A stretch of 64,000 nt of DNA, taken from Scylla paramamosain. Lineage: Eukaryota > Arthropoda > Malacostraca > Decapoda > Portunidae. Positions 19,464 to 33,700 of the stretch are shown one piece after another. The first letter of the stretch is position 1; each line of letters starts with the position of its first letter. The stretch covers positions 9,340,001-9,404,000 of the forward strand of contig NC_087178.1 in NCBI RefSeq assembly GCF_035594125.1, in the 5' to 3' direction. The notes beneath the pieces are model-generated. The model ran no database searches. It was not told the DNA's origin and saw only the letters and a program-made list of their open reading frames with translations. Both the position numbers and the translations under genes were made by a program.

Positions 19464-22400
19464 AAAGTGCATGCAAAGCCTTCTATATGAGGAAATTAAA
19501 CGACCTTACCAGAAATCTGTGTTTTGAGTGTTTTTTTTAAGGATGTTAGGCACCAAAACGATAAAAAATAAGGAACTCACTCTATATGGGAATCCAAAAC
19601 AAAGTTACTGAAAACGTGTCTTTTCAGTGTTTTACGTAAAAAAACGCTAAAACGGATGCAAAGCAACCATTATCAAGAAATTGAAAAACTTTACAAAAAA
19701 GGTATATTTTGAGTGTTTTTGAGCTTGTTACCTACAAAAAACGCGAAAATTCATGCAAAGCACTCTATATGTGGAAACAAAAGGACATTACAAGAAAAGT
19801 GTATAATGAGTGTTTTATAGTTCAAAAGAACCACAAGGCAAAAAACGCAAAATCTCGTGTATATGGAGAGGTTTCCTAGATACAAAAATGCTAAAACTCA
19901 TGTATAACACTCCTAATTGAGAAACAGAACAACCTTAATAAATGCGTGTTTTTTGAGTGCTTTTCACATTCTTTGTTACTAAAATCCAAATTGCATGCGA
20001 AAATAGATTTGTGGGAAAAAAAAAAGTCTTTACCAGAAAAGTGTCTTTTTAGTGTTTTTGAGCGTGATAGGCAATGAAGCACTCAAAAGCAGGACAATCA
20101 CATTACATTGGAATAAAACCATTTTTTACCAAGAACTTGCCTTTAAGTGTTTTTGAGCTCCTTATATACCAAAACACTAAAACGCATGCAAAACACTCTT
20201 TATGGTGAAACAGAATAACATTACCAAAAACATGTATTTTGAGTATTTTTGATCATTTTACCAATAAAAACGCTTAAATACATGCAAAGAACACTATTTT
20301 TGGGAAATGAAAGGAGATTACGAGAAACGTGTATTATGAGTGTTTTTAAGTTCCTTAATTACCAAAAAGGTAAAAGCCACAAATAACACTCTTTATTGAG
20401 AAACAATAAATAAATGAAAAAAAATACAATATTTTTTTTCTTTTTTATTCATCTTCACAGATACCGAGATGCCAAAATTTGGGCAAAATTCAGGAAATTA
20501 TGTGAAAAAAGAACATTATCAAAAAAGTTATATTTAGCTTTTTTTTTCGGACTGTTATGTACAAAACCCCTAAAGTGCATGCAAAGCCACCTATATGGGG
20601 AAATTAAACGTCTTTGCCAGAAAACGGTATTTTTCAGCATATTAGGAACCAACACGATAAATAACATGGAAGTCAATCTATATGGGAATCCAAAACAAAA
20701 TTACTAAAAACGTTTCTTTTCGGTGTTTTATGTAGAAAAACGCTAAAACGAATGCAAACCAACCAATAAGACGAAATAAAATAATATTACCAAAAAGGTA
20801 TATTTTGAGTGTTTTTGAAATTCTTACCTACAAAAAACGCGAAAATGGATGGAAAGCACTCTATATTGGGAAACAAAAGGACATTACGAGAAACGTGTAT
20901 AATGAGTGTTTTATAGTTTCACAAGAACTACAAGGCAAAAAACACAAAAACTCGTGTATATAGAGAAGTTTCTTACGTTCCAAAATGCTGAAAATCTGGA
21001 AAAACACTCTTAATTGAGAAACAGAACAATCTTACAAAATGCGTGTATTTTGAGTGCTTTTCTTTGTTACCAAAACCCCAAATTGCATGCGAAATTAGCT
21101 TTATGTGGGAAAATAAATAACATTACCAGAAAAATGTCTTCTGAGTGTTTTTGAGCGTGTTATGCAATAAATCACTAAAAAGCATGGCAATCACATTACA
21201 TTGGAATAAAACCAATTTTTAAGAAGAACTTGACTTTAAGTGTATTTGAGCTCCTAATATACCAAAACACTAAAATGCATGCAAAATACACTTTATGGTG
21301 AAAGAGAATAACATTACCAAAAACATGTATTTTGAGTGTTTTTGAAAAAACGCTTAAATACATGCAAAGAACCCTATTTTTGGGAAATGAAAGTATATTA
21401 CGAGAAACGTATATTATGAGTGTTTTTAAGTTCATTAAGTACGAAAAAGCTAATAGCCACAAATTACACTCTTTAGTTAAAAAAAAAAATAAATAAATAA
21501 AAAAAAAAATACGATATTTTTTTTTCATTCTTATTCATCTTCACAGGTAACGAGGTGCCAAAATTCGGGCAAAGTTCAGGAAATTATATGAAATAAGAAC
21601 ATTATCAAAAAAGTTAAATTTAGCTTTTTTTTCGGACTGTTATGTACCAAACCCCTTAAGTGCATGCAAAGCCACCTATATGGGGAAATTAAACGTCTTT
21701 GCCAGAAAACTGACTTATAAATGTTTTTCAGCATGTTAGAAACCAACACGATAAAACCCAAGAAAGTCAATCTATATGGGAATCCAAAACAAAATTACTG
21801 AAAACGTGTCATTTCGGTGTTTTACGTAGAAAATGCTAAAACGGATGGAAACCAACCAAAATGAAGAAATAGAATAACATTACCAAAAATGTATATTTTG
21901 AGTGTTTTTAAATTGTGTATTTAGAAAGTTTTTTACATTCTTATTTACGAAATTGGCAAATTACATGCGAAACTACCTTTATTTGGGGGAAAAAAATGAC
22001 ATTACCAGAAAAATGTCTTTTCAGTGTTTTTGAGCGTGATATGCAACAAAGCACTAAAAAGCAGAACAATCACATCACTTGGGAATAAAACCAACTTTTA
22101 CGAAGAACTTGCTTTTAAGTGTTTTTTAACTCCTTACATACCAAAACGCTAAAACGCATGTAAAACACGCTTTATGGAGAAACAGAATAACATTACAAAA
22201 AATATGTATTTTGAGTGTTTTTGATCATGTTACCTATAAAAACGCTTAAATACATGTAAAGAACCCAATGTTTGTATAACAAAAAGGACATTACGAAAAT
22301 CATGTATTATGAATGTTTTTAAGTTCCTTAAGTACCAAAAAGCTAAAACTCACAAATAACACTTTATAGAGAGAGAAAAAAAATTTGTTATTCATCTTCA

Positions 22401-24780
22401 TAGGTACCGAGATACCAAAATTCTGGAAAAATATAGGGAAATTTTGTAAAAAAAATCATTATAAAAAAATAATTTTAGCATTTTTCCGGAGTAATGTACC
22501 AAACCCTGAAGTGCATGCAAAGCCACCTATATGGAGAAATTACTCAACTTTACCAGAAACCTGTCTTATGAGTGTTTTTTCAGCAATTTCAACAATATTA
22601 CTGAAAACGGGTCTCTTCAGTGATTTACGAAGAAAAACGCTAAAACGGATGCAAACCAAACAATATGAAGAAATAGAATAACATTACCAAAAAAGATATA
22701 TTTTGAGTGTTTTTCAGCTTGTTACCTACAAAAAATGCGGAAATGGATGGAAAGCAATCTATATTGGGAAACAAAAGAACATTACGAGAAACGTGTATAA
22801 TGAGTGTTTTATAGTTTCACATGAACCACAAGGCAAAAAACGCAAAAAACTCGTGTATATAGAGAAGTTTCTTACATACCAAAATGCTGAAATGCAACAA
22901 TAACACTTTTAATTGAGAAACAGAACTACCTTACCAAATGTGTGTTTTTTTATTGTTTTTCACATTCTTAGTTACGAAAATCTCAAATTACATGCGAAAC
23001 TAGCTTTATGTGGGAAAAAAAATGATATTACCAGAAAAGTGTCTTCTGAGTGTTTTTGAGCGTGATATGCAACAAAGCACTAAAAAGCAGAACAATCACA
23101 TTACATGGGAATAAAACCAACTTTTACGAAGAACTTGCCTTTAAGTGTTTTTTTTGACTCCTTACATACCAAAACGCTAAAACGCATGCAACACACCCTT
23201 TATGGAGAAACACAGTAACATTACCAAAAACATGTATTTTGAGTGTTTTTGATCATGTTATTTATAAAAACGCTTAAATACATGCAAAGAACCTTATGTT
23301 TGGGAAACGAAAGGACATTAAGAGAAACGTGTATTATGAGTGTTTTTATGTTCCTTAAGTACCAAAAAAGCTAAAACCCACAAATAACACTCTTTATAGA
23401 GAAAAAAAAATAATATAAAATATTTTTTTTTTTGTTATTCATCTTCATAGGTACTAAGATGCCAAAATTGTGGCAATATTCTTTGGGAATCGAAAACAAA
23501 ATTACTGAAAACGTGTCTTTTTGGTGTTTTACGTAGAAAAACGCTAAAACGGATGCAAACCAACCAATATGAAGAAATAGAATAACATTACCAAAAAGGT
23601 ATATTTTAAGTGTTTTTGAGCTTGTTACCTACAAAAAAACGCCAAAATTGGATGGAAAGCACTCCTTATTGAGAGAGAAAACGACATCACGAGAAACGTG
23701 TATGATGAGTGTCATATTATTTTCGGGCAAAAGAACTTGTGGTTCACAAGAACCACAAGGCAAAAAACGCAAAAATTCGTGTATATAAAGATGTTTCTTA
23801 GATACCAAAATGCTGAAACTCATGAATAACAATCTTAATTGGGAAACAGAACAACATTACCAAATGCGTGTATTTTGAGTGTTTTTTTTTCAACATTCTT
23901 AGTTAGCAAAACCCCAAATAGCATGCGAAAGTAGCTTTATGTGGGAAAAAAATGACATTACCAGAAGTGTCTTTTGAGTGTTTTTTGAGCGTGTTAGGCA
24001 ATAAAGCACTAAAAAGCAAGGCAATCATATTACATTGGAATAAAACCAACTTTTACCAAGAACTTGCCTTGAAGAGTTTTTCTGCTCCTTACATACCAAA
24101 TCGCTAAAACGCATGCAAAACACTCCTTTATGCAGAAGCACAATAACATTACCAAAAACAAGTGTTTTTGAGTGTTTTTTATCATGTTACCTATAAAACC
24201 GCTTAAATACATGCAAAGATCACTATAATTGGGAAAGGAAAGGACATTACGAGAAATGTGTATTATGAATGTTTTGAAGTTCTTTAAGTACCAAAACGTT
24301 AAAACCTACAAATAACACTCTTTATAGAGAAAAAATAAATAAAGTAATGACATTTTTTTTTTTGTTATTGATGTTCATAGGTACCAAGATGCCAAAATTC
24401 TGCCAAAATTCAGGGAAATTATGTGGAAAAAAGAACATTATCGAAAAAGTTAATTTTACCTTTTTTTTCGGAGTTATGTACCAAACCATGAAGCGTATGC
24501 AAAGCCACCTATTTGGGAAAATTTAACGACTTTACAAGAAACCTATCTTTTTTTAGTGTTTTTCCGCATGTTAGGCACCAAAACGATAAATAATATGAAA
24601 GTCACTCTATATGGAAATCCAAAACAAAAATACTGAAAACGTGTCTTTTAAAAGATTTACGTACAAAAATGCTAAAACGGATGCAAACAAACCAATATGA
24701 AAAAAAATAGAATAACATTACCAGAAAAGTATATTTTGTGTGTTTTTGAGCTTGTTACATAAAAAAAAAGAACTTGCCTT
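19464..24780 (+). repeat. Core satellite HOR array, + orientation (left arm of inverted duplication, outer part)
   Basis: Higher-order units of roughly 1.1 kb recur here. The marker caaggca in a truncated monomer is seen at 19,834, 20,941, 22,829 and 23,756; the uneven spacing reflects deletions and a lost marker. One unit reads T2, T3, T4, T5, T1, an extra monomer (X, gttattcatcttcataggta), a second T2-T5 set with different spellings, a short monomer, and a second T1. Copies are far more alike than flank monomers. Confidence 0.9.
23736..23759. repeat. Short hairpin in a variant HOR copy
   Basis: Ten-base arms cttgtggttc and gaaccacaag flank the loop acaa. The duplicated caagaaccacaag element makes this copy distinctive. 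The reverse-complement spelling appears at about 31,737-31,760 in the opposite arm of the inverted duplication. Confidence 0.85.
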
Positions 24781-25262
24781 TTAGTGTTTTTGACACGCAT
24801 TTAGTAAGGTTTTTCTGTTTCTCAATTAAGAGTTTCATGAGTTTCAGCATTTTGGTATCTAGGAAAATTCTCCATATACACGAGTTTTTGCGTTTTTTGC
24901 CTTGTGGTTTTTTTGAACTAAAAAACATTCATTATACACTTTTCTTGCAATGTCCCTTTCTTTCCCAATATAGAGTGCTTTGTATCAATTTTTGCGTTTT
25001 TTTTTTTAGGTAACAAGCTCAAAAACACTCAAAATATACATTTCTGGTAATGTTTTTCTGCTTCTTGATATTGGTTGGTTTGCATCACTTTTAGTGTTTT
25101 TCTACGTAAAACACTGAGAAGACACGTTTTCAGTAATTTTCTTTTGGATTCCCACATAGAGTGAGTTCCTTATTATTTATCGTTTTGATGCCTAACATGC
25201 TGAAAAACTCTCAAAAGACAGATTTCTGGTAAGGTCTTTAATTTCCTCATATGCGAGGCCTT
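24781..25262 (-). repeat. Inverted island of ~480 bp within + HOR (copy 1)
   Basis: After aacttgccttttagtgtttt the text flips to minus-strand monomers, beginning with cacgcatttagtaagg. It flips back at gaggccttgcatgtcttttg. The same island in opposite surroundings occurs at 30,234-30,712 and 34,905-35,376. Confidence 0.88.
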
Positions 25263-27960
25263 GCATGTCTTTTGAGTGTTTTTGAATGTGTTGCGCAATA
25301 AAGCACTAAAAGAAAGGGCAATCACATTTCATGGGAATAAAACCAAATTTTACCAAGAACTTGCCATTAAGTGTTTTTTGAGCTCCTTACATACCAAAAC
25401 GCTAAAATGCATGCAAAATACATTTGATGGAGAAACAGAATAATATTACCAAATACATGTATTTTGAGTGTTTTTGATCAGTTTATCTATAAAAACGCTT
25501 AAATACATGCAAAGAACCTTATGTTTGGGAAACGAAAGGACATTACGAGAAACGTGTATTATGAGTCTTTTTTAAGTTCCTTCAGTACCTAAAAGCTAAA
25601 ACCCAGAAATAACACTCTTTATTTAGAAAAAAATAAATAATAAACAAAAAAATAAAAAATAGGATTTTTTTTTGTTGTTATTTATCTTTATAGGTACCGA
25701 GATGCCAAAATTCTGCCAATATTCAGGGAATTTATTTGGAAAAAAGAACATTAACAAAAAAGTTAATTATAGCTTTTTTTTTCGGATTGTTATGTACCAA
25801 ACCCTAAAGTGCTTGCAAAGACACCTATATGGAAAAGTTAAACGACTTTACCAGAAACCTGTCTTTTCAGTGTTTTTCAGCATGTTAGGCACCAAAACGA
25901 TAAATAATATGGAAGTCAGTCAATATGTGAATCCTAAAGAAAATTACTGAAAACGTGTCTTTTCAGTGTTTTACGTAGAAAACACTAAAGCGGATGCAAA
26001 CCAACCTATATGAAGAAATAGAATAACATTACCAAAAAGATATATTTTGAGTGTTTTTGAGCTTGTTACCTACAAAAAATGTAAAAATGGATGTAAAGCA
26101 TTCTATATTAGGACACAAAAGGACTTTACGAGAAACTTAAATAATGAGTGTTTTATAGTTTTCAAACAACCACAAGGCAATAAACGCAAAAACTCGTGTA
26201 TATAGAGAAATTTCTTACAAACCGAAATGATGAAATGCATGAATAACACTTTTAATCAAAAAACAGAACTACCTTACCAAATTGTGTATTTTGAGTGTTT
26301 TTCACATTCTTAGTTACGAAAATGACAAATTACATGCGAAACTACCTTCATGTGGGAAAAAAAAATGACATTACCAAAAAAAGTGTCTTTTTAGTGTTTT
26401 TGAGCGTAATATGCAACAAAGCCCTAAAAAGCAGAACAATCACATTACATGGGAATAAAACCAACTTTTACGAAGAACTTGCCTTTAAGTGTTTTTTAAC
26501 TCCTTACATACCAAATCTCTAAAACGTATACAAAACACCCTTTATGGAGAAACAGAATAACATTACCAAAAACACGTATTTTGAGTGTTTTTGATCATGT
26601 AACCTATAAAAACGCTTAAATACATGTAAAGAACCCTATGTTTGTATAACAAAAGGACATTACAAAAATCGTGTATTATGAGTGTTTTTAAGTTAAGTAC
26701 CAAAAAGCTAAAACCCATAAATAACACTCCTTATAGAGAGAAATATTTTTTTTTTGTTATTCATCTTCTTAGGTACCGAGTTGCCAAAATTCTGGCAAAA
26801 TTCATGAAAATTTTGTAAAAAAAAAAAAAATTATAAAAAAAATAATTTTAGCTTTTTTCCGGAGTTATGTAGAAACCCTGAAGTGTATGCAAATCCACCT
26901 ATATGGGGAAATTACACGACTTTACCAGAAACCTGTCTTTGAAGGTTTTTCAGCAATATCAACAATATTACTGAAAACGTGTCTTTTCAGTGATTTACGT
27001 AGAAAAACGCTTAAACGGATGTAAACCAACCAATATGAAGAAATAGAATAACATTACCAAGAAGATATATTTTGATGTGTTTTTGAGCTTGTTACCTAAC
27101 AAAAAAAGAAAAAAATGGATGGAAAGCACTTTATATTGGCAAAGAAAAGGACATTACGGGAAATGTGTATGAGTGTTTTATAGTTTGACAAGAATCACAA
27201 GGTAAAAAACTCAAAAACTCGTGTAAAATAAAGAAGTTTCTTACATACCAAAAAGCTGAAACTCATGAATAACACTTTTAATTTTGAAACAGAAATACCT
27301 TACCAAATGTGTGTATTAGAAAAGTTTCTTACATACCAAAATGCTGGAATTCAGAAAAAGAACAACCTTACTAAATGCCTGTGTATTGAGTTTTTTACAC
27401 ATTCTTAGTACCAAAACCCCCAAATTCCATGCAAAACTAGCTTTATGTGGGAAAAAAAAAATGATATTACAAGAAAAGTGTCTTTTGAGTGTTTTTGAGC
27501 GTGTTAGGCAATAAAGCACTAAAAACCAGGGTAATAACATTACATGGTAATAAAAACAACTTTTACCAAGAACTTGCCTTTAAGTGTTTTTGAGCTCATT
27601 ACATACCAAAACGCTAAAACGCATGCAAAACACTTTTTATGGAGAAACAGAATAAAATTACCAAAAACATATATTTTGAGGGTTTTGATCATGTTATCTA
27701 TAAAAACGCTTAAATACATACAAAGAACCTTATGTTTGCGAAACGAAAGGACATTACAAGAAATGTGTATTATAAGTGTTTTTTAGTTTCTTAAATACCA
27801 AAAAGTTAAAACAAACAAATAACACACTTTATCTAAAAAAAAAAAGTAAGAAAATAAAAAAATAGGATTTTTTTTTTTTTTTTTTTTTGTTATTCATCTT
27901 CATAGGTACCGAGATTCCAAAATTCTGGGAAAATTCAGGGCTATTATATGATAAAAGAAA
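25263..27960 (+). repeat. Core satellite HOR array, + orientation (left arm, inner part, plus spacer)
   Basis: HOR copies carry markers at 26,173 and about 27,197. The second copy is a shorter variant that lacks part of a T3 monomer and has two successive T1-like monomers. The inverted-duplication arm ends near 27,396. The rest (27,397-27,960) lies in the asymmetric centre. Confidence 0.88.
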
Positions 27961-30233
27961 ATTGCGTTTTTTGCCTTGTGATTCTGGTGAAACTATAAAA
28001 CACTCATTATACACGTTTCTTGTTATGTCCTCTTTTTTCTTATATAGAGTGTTTTGCATCCATTTTCGCGTTTTTTTTTTTTTATGTAAAAAGCTAAGAA
28101 ACACACAGAAATATACTTTTTGGGTAATGTTATTCTATTTCTTCATATTGGTTGGTTTGCATCCGTTTTAGCGTTTTTCTACGTAAATCGTTTAAAAGAC
28201 ACATTTTCAGTAATTTCGTTTTGGATTTCCATATAGAGTGACTTTCATATTATTTATCGTTTTGGTGCATAATATGCAGAAAAACACTCAAAAGACAGGT
28301 TTCTTGTAAAGTCGTTAAATTTTATCCCAAAAAACTCAATACACAGGCATTTAGTAAGGTTGTTCTATTTCTTAATTAAAATTATTATTCATGAATTCCA
28401 GCATTTTGGTATGTAAGAAACTTTTCTAATACACACATTTGGTAAGGTATTTCTGTTTCAAAATTAAAAGTGTTATTCATGAGTTTCAGATTTTTTGGTA
28501 TGTAAGAAACTTCTTTATTTTACACGAGTTTTTGAGTTTTTTACCTTGTGATTCTTGTCAAACTATAAAACACTCATACACATTTCTCGTAATGTCCTTT
28601 TCTTTGCCAATATAAAGTGCTTTCCATCCATTTTTTTTTCTTATTTTGTTAGGTAACAAGCTCAAAAACACATCAAAATATATCTTTTTGGTAATGATAT
28701 TCTATTTCTTCATATTGGTTGGTTTACATCCGTTTTAGCGTTTTTCTACGTAAATCACTAAAAAGACACATTTTCAGTAATATTGTTGATATTGCTGAAA
28801 AACCCTCAAAGACAGGTTTCTGGTAAAGTCATGTAATTTCCCCATATATGTGGATTTGCATACACTTCAGGGTTTGTACATAACTCCGGAAAAAAGCTAA
28901 AATTATTTTTTTGTAATGTTTTTTTTTTTTTTTACAAAATTTTCATGAATTTTGCCACAATTTTGGCATCTCGGTACCTATGAAGATGAATAACAAAAAA
29001 AAAATATTTCTTTCTATAAAGAGTGTTATTTATGAGTTTTAGCTTTTTGGTACTTAAGTAACTAAAAAACACTCATAATACACGATTTTCGTAAAGTCCT
29101 TTTGTTATACAAACATAGGGTTCTTTACATGTATTTAAGCGTTTTTATAGATTACATGATCAAAAACACTCAAAATACGTGTTTTTGGTAATGTTATTCT
29201 GTTTCTCCATAAAGGGTGTTTTGCATACGTTTTAGAGATTTGGTATGTAAGGAGTTAAAAAACACTTAAAGGCAAGTTCTTCGTAAAATTTGGTTTTATT
29301 CCCATGTAATGTGATTGTTTTGCTTTTTAGGGCTTTGTTGCATATTACGCTCAAAAACAATAAAAAGACACTTTTTTTGGTAATGTCATTTTTTTTTTCC
29401 CACATAAAGGTAGTTTCGCATGTAATTTGTCATTTTCGTAACTAAGAATGTGAAAAACACTCAAAATACACAATCTGGTAAGGTAGTTTTTTGATTAAAA
29501 GTGTTATTCATGCATTTCATCATTTCGGTTTGTGTGAAATTTCTCTATATACACGAGTTTTTGCGTTTATTGCCTTGTGGTTGTTTTAAAACTATAAAAC
29601 ACTCATTATTTACGTTTCTCGTAAAGTCCTTTTGTGTCCTAATATAGAATGCTTTACATCCATTTTTACATTTTTTGGCACGTCTTTGCAAGCACTTTAG
29701 GGTTTGGTACATAACAATCCGAAAAAAAAGCTATAATTAACTTTTTTTTTAATGTTCTTTTTTCCAAATAAATTCCCTGAATATTGGCAGAATTTTGGCA
29801 TCTTGGTACCTATAAAGATAAATAACAACAAAAAAATCCTATTTTTTTATTTATTTATTTATTTATTTTTTCTAAATAAAGAGTGTTATTTCTGGGTTTT
29901 AGCTTTTAGGTACTGAAGGAACTTAAAAAAAGACTCATAATACACGTTTCTCGTAATGTCCTTTCGTTTTCCAAACATAAGATTCTTTGCATGTATTTAA
30001 GCGTTTTTATAGATAAACTGATCAAAAACACTCAAAATACATGTATTTGGTAATATTATTCTGTTTCTCAATCAAATGTATTTTGCATGCGTTTTAGCGT
30101 TTTGGTATGTAAGGAGCTCAAAAAACACTTAATGGCAAGTTCTTGGTAAAATTTGGTTTTATTCCCATGTAATGTGATTGCCCTTCCTTTTAGTGCTTTA
30201 TTGCGCAACACGTTCAAAAACACTCAAAAGACA
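27961..30233 (-). repeat. Core satellite HOR array, - orientation (right arm, inner part)
   Basis: From about 28,329 the sequence is recognisably the reverse complement of 27,396 leftward. For example, the odd T1 pair with attccagcattttgg and cacacatttggtaaggtatt mirrors 27,300-27,350. The monomer spelled catttcatcatttcggtttg (about 29,514) mirrors caaaccgaaatgatgaaatg (about 26,218). Confidence 0.9.
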
Positions 30234-30712
30234 TGCAAGGCCTCGCATATGAGGAAATTCAAGACCTTACCAGAAATCTGTCTTTTAAGTGTTTTTCATC
30301 ATGTTAGGCATCAAAACGATAAATAATAAGGAACTCACTCTATGTGGGAATCCAAAAGAAAATTACTGAAAACGTGTCTTCTCAGTGTTTTACGTAGAAA
30401 AACACTAAAAGTGATGCAAACCAACCAATATCAAGAAGCAGAAAAACATTACCAGAAATGTATATTTTGAGTGTTTTTGAGCTTGTTACCTAAAAAATAA
30501 CGCAAAAATTGATACGAAGCACTCTATTTTGGGAAAGAAAGGGATATTGCAAGAAAAGTGTATAATGAATGTTTTTTAGTTCAAAAAAAACCACAAGGCA
30601 AAAAACGCAAAAACTCGTCCATATGGAGAATTTTCCTAGATACCAAAATGCTGAAACTCTTGAAACTCTTAATTGAGAAACAGAAAAACCTTACTAAATG
30701 TGTGTCAAAAAC
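30234..30712 (+). repeat. Inverted island of ~480 bp within - HOR (copy 2)
   Basis: Reverse complement of the 24,781-25,262 island, including the flanking junction text acatgcaaggcctcgcatat. Its presence in both arms shows that the island predates the inverted duplication. Confidence 0.9.
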
Positions 30713-33700
30713 ACTAAGAGGCAAGATCTATTTTTTTATGTAACAAGCTCAAAAACACACAAAATATACTTTTCTGGTAATGTTATTCTATTTTTTTCAT
30801 ATTGGTTGGTTTGCATCCGTTTTAGCATTTTTGTACGTAAATCTTTTAAAAGACACGTTTTCAGTATTTTTGTTTTGGATTTCCATATAGAGTGACTTTC
30901 ATATTATTTATCGTTTTGGTGCCTAACATGCGGAAAAACACTAAAAAAGATAGGTTTCTTGTAAAGTTGTTAAATTTTCCCAAATAGATGGCTTTGCATA
31001 CACTTTATGGTTTGGTACATATCCCCGAAAAAAAGGTAAAATTAACTTTTTCGATAATGTTCTTTTTTCCACATAATTTCTCTGAATTTTGGCAGAATTT
31101 TGGCATCTTGGTACCTATGAACATCAATAACAAAAAATAAAAATGGTATTATTTTATTTTTTTTTCTCTATAAAAGAGTGTTATTTGTAGGTTTTAACGT
31201 TTTGGTACTTAAAGAACTTCAAAACATTCATAATACACATTTCTCGTAATGTTCTTTCCTTTCCAAAATATAGGGATCTTTGCATGTATTTAAGCGTTTT
31301 TATAGGTAACATGATAAAAAACACTCAAAAACACTTGTTTTTGTTAATGTTATTCTGCTTCTGCATAAAGGAGTGTTTTGCATGCGTTTTAGCGATTTGG
31401 TATGTAAGGAGCTGAAAAACACTTCAAGGCATGTTCTTGGTAAAAGTTGGTTTTATTCCAATGTAATATGATTGCCTTGCTTTTTAGTGCTTTATTGCCT
31501 AACAAGCTCAAAAAACACTCAAAAGACACTTCTGGTAATGTCATTTTTTTCCCACATAAAGCTACTTTCGCATGCTATTTGGGGTTTTGCTAACTAAGAA
31601 TGTGAAAAAAAACACTCAAAATACACGCATTTGGTAATGTTGTTCTGTTTCCCAATTAAGATTGTTATTCATGAATTTCAGCATTTTGGTATCTAAGAAA
31701 CTTCTTTATATAAACGAATTTTTGCGTTTTTTGCCTTGTAGTTCTTGTGAACCACAAGTTCTTTTGCCCGAAAATAATAAGACACTCATTATACACGTTT
31801 CTCGTTATGTCTTTTTCTCTCTCAATAAGGAGTGCTTTCCATCCATTTTCGCGTTTTTTGTAGGTAACAAGCTCAAAAACACTTAAAATATACCTTTTTG
31901 GTAATGTTATTCTATTTCTTCATATTGGTTGGTTTGCATCCGTTTTAGCGTTTTTCTACGTAAAACACCGAAAAGACACGTTTTCAGTAATTTTGTTTTC
32001 GATTCCCATATAGATTGACTTCCATGTTATTTATCGTGTTGGTTCCTAACATGCTGAAAAATACTCATAAGACCGTTTTCGGGCAAAAGACGTTTAATTT
32101 CCCCATATAGGTGGCTTTGCATGCACTTTAGGGGTTTGGTACATAACAGTCCGAAAAAAAAAGCTAAATTTAACTTTTTTGATAATGTTCTTATTTCACA
32201 TAATTTCCTGAATTTTGCCGAAATTTTGGCATCTCGGTACCTGTGAAGATGAATAAGAAAGAAAAAAAATATTGTATTTTTTTTTATTTATTTATTGTTT
32301 CTCAATAAAGAGTGTTATTTGTGGCTTTTAGCTTTTTGGTAATTAAGGAACTTAAAAACACTCATAATACACGTTTCTCGTAATCTCCTTTCATTTCCCA
32401 AAAATAGTGTTCTTTGCATGTATTTAAGCGTTTTTATTGGTAAAATGATCAAAAACACTCAAAATACATGTTTTTGGTAATGTTATTCTGTTTCACCATA
32501 AAGAGTGTTTTGCATGCGTTTTAGTGTTTTGGTATATAAAGAGCTCAAAAACACTTAAAGGCAAGTTCTTGGTAAAAAATGGTTTTATTCCAATGTAATG
32601 TGATTGTCCTGCTTTTGAGTGCTTTATTGCCTATCACGCTCAAAAACACTAAAAAGACACTTTTTTGGTAAAGTCTTTTTTTTCCCACAAATCTATTTTC
32701 GCATGCAATTTGGATTTTGGTAACTAAGAATGTGAAAAGCACTCAAAAAACACGCATTTATTAAGGTTGTTCTGTTTCTCAATTAGGAGTGTTATACATG
32801 AGTTTTAGTATTTTTGTATCTAGGAAACCTCTCCATATACACGAGATTTTGCGCTTTTTGCCTTGTGGTTCTTTTGAACTATAAAACACTCATTATACAC
32901 TTTTCTTGCAATATCCTTTTGTTTCCATATATAGAGTGCTTTGCATGAATTTTCGCGTTTTTTGTAGGTAACAAGCTCAAAAACACTCAAAATATATCTT
33001 TTTAGTAAAGTTTTTCAATTTCTTGATATTGGTTGCTTTGCATCCGTTTTAGCGTTTTTTTACGTAAAACACTGAAAAGACACGTTTTCAGTAACTTTGT
33101 TTTGGATTCCCATATAGAGTGAGTTCCTTATTTTTTATCGTTTTGGTGCCTAACATGCTAAAAAAAAACACTAAAAAACACAGATTTCTTGGTAAGGTCG
33201 TTTAATTTCCTCATATAGAAGGCTTTGCATGCACTTTAGGGTTTGGTACATAACAGTCCGAAAAAAGAGCTGAAATTAACTTTTTGATAATATTCTTTTA
33301 TCATATGATTGCCCAGAATTTTCCCAGAATTTTGGCATCTCGGTACCTATGAATATGAATAACAAAGAAAAAAAAATAATAATTCCTATTTTTTTATTTT
33401 TTTTTATTTTCCAAATAATGAGTGTTATTTGTGGGTTTTAGCTTTTTGGTACTTAAGGAAATTAAAAAAACACATAATACAAGTTTCTCGTAATGTCCTT
33501 TTGTTTCCAAAACATAATGTTCTTTGCATGTATTTAAACGTTTTTATAGATAACATAATCAAAAACACTCAAAATACATGTTTTTGGTAATGTTATTTTG
33601 TTTCTCCATAAAATTTGTTTTGCATGCGTTTTAGCGGTTTGGTATATAAGGAGCTTAAAAACACTTAAACGCAAGTTTTTGGTATAAATTGGTGTTATTC

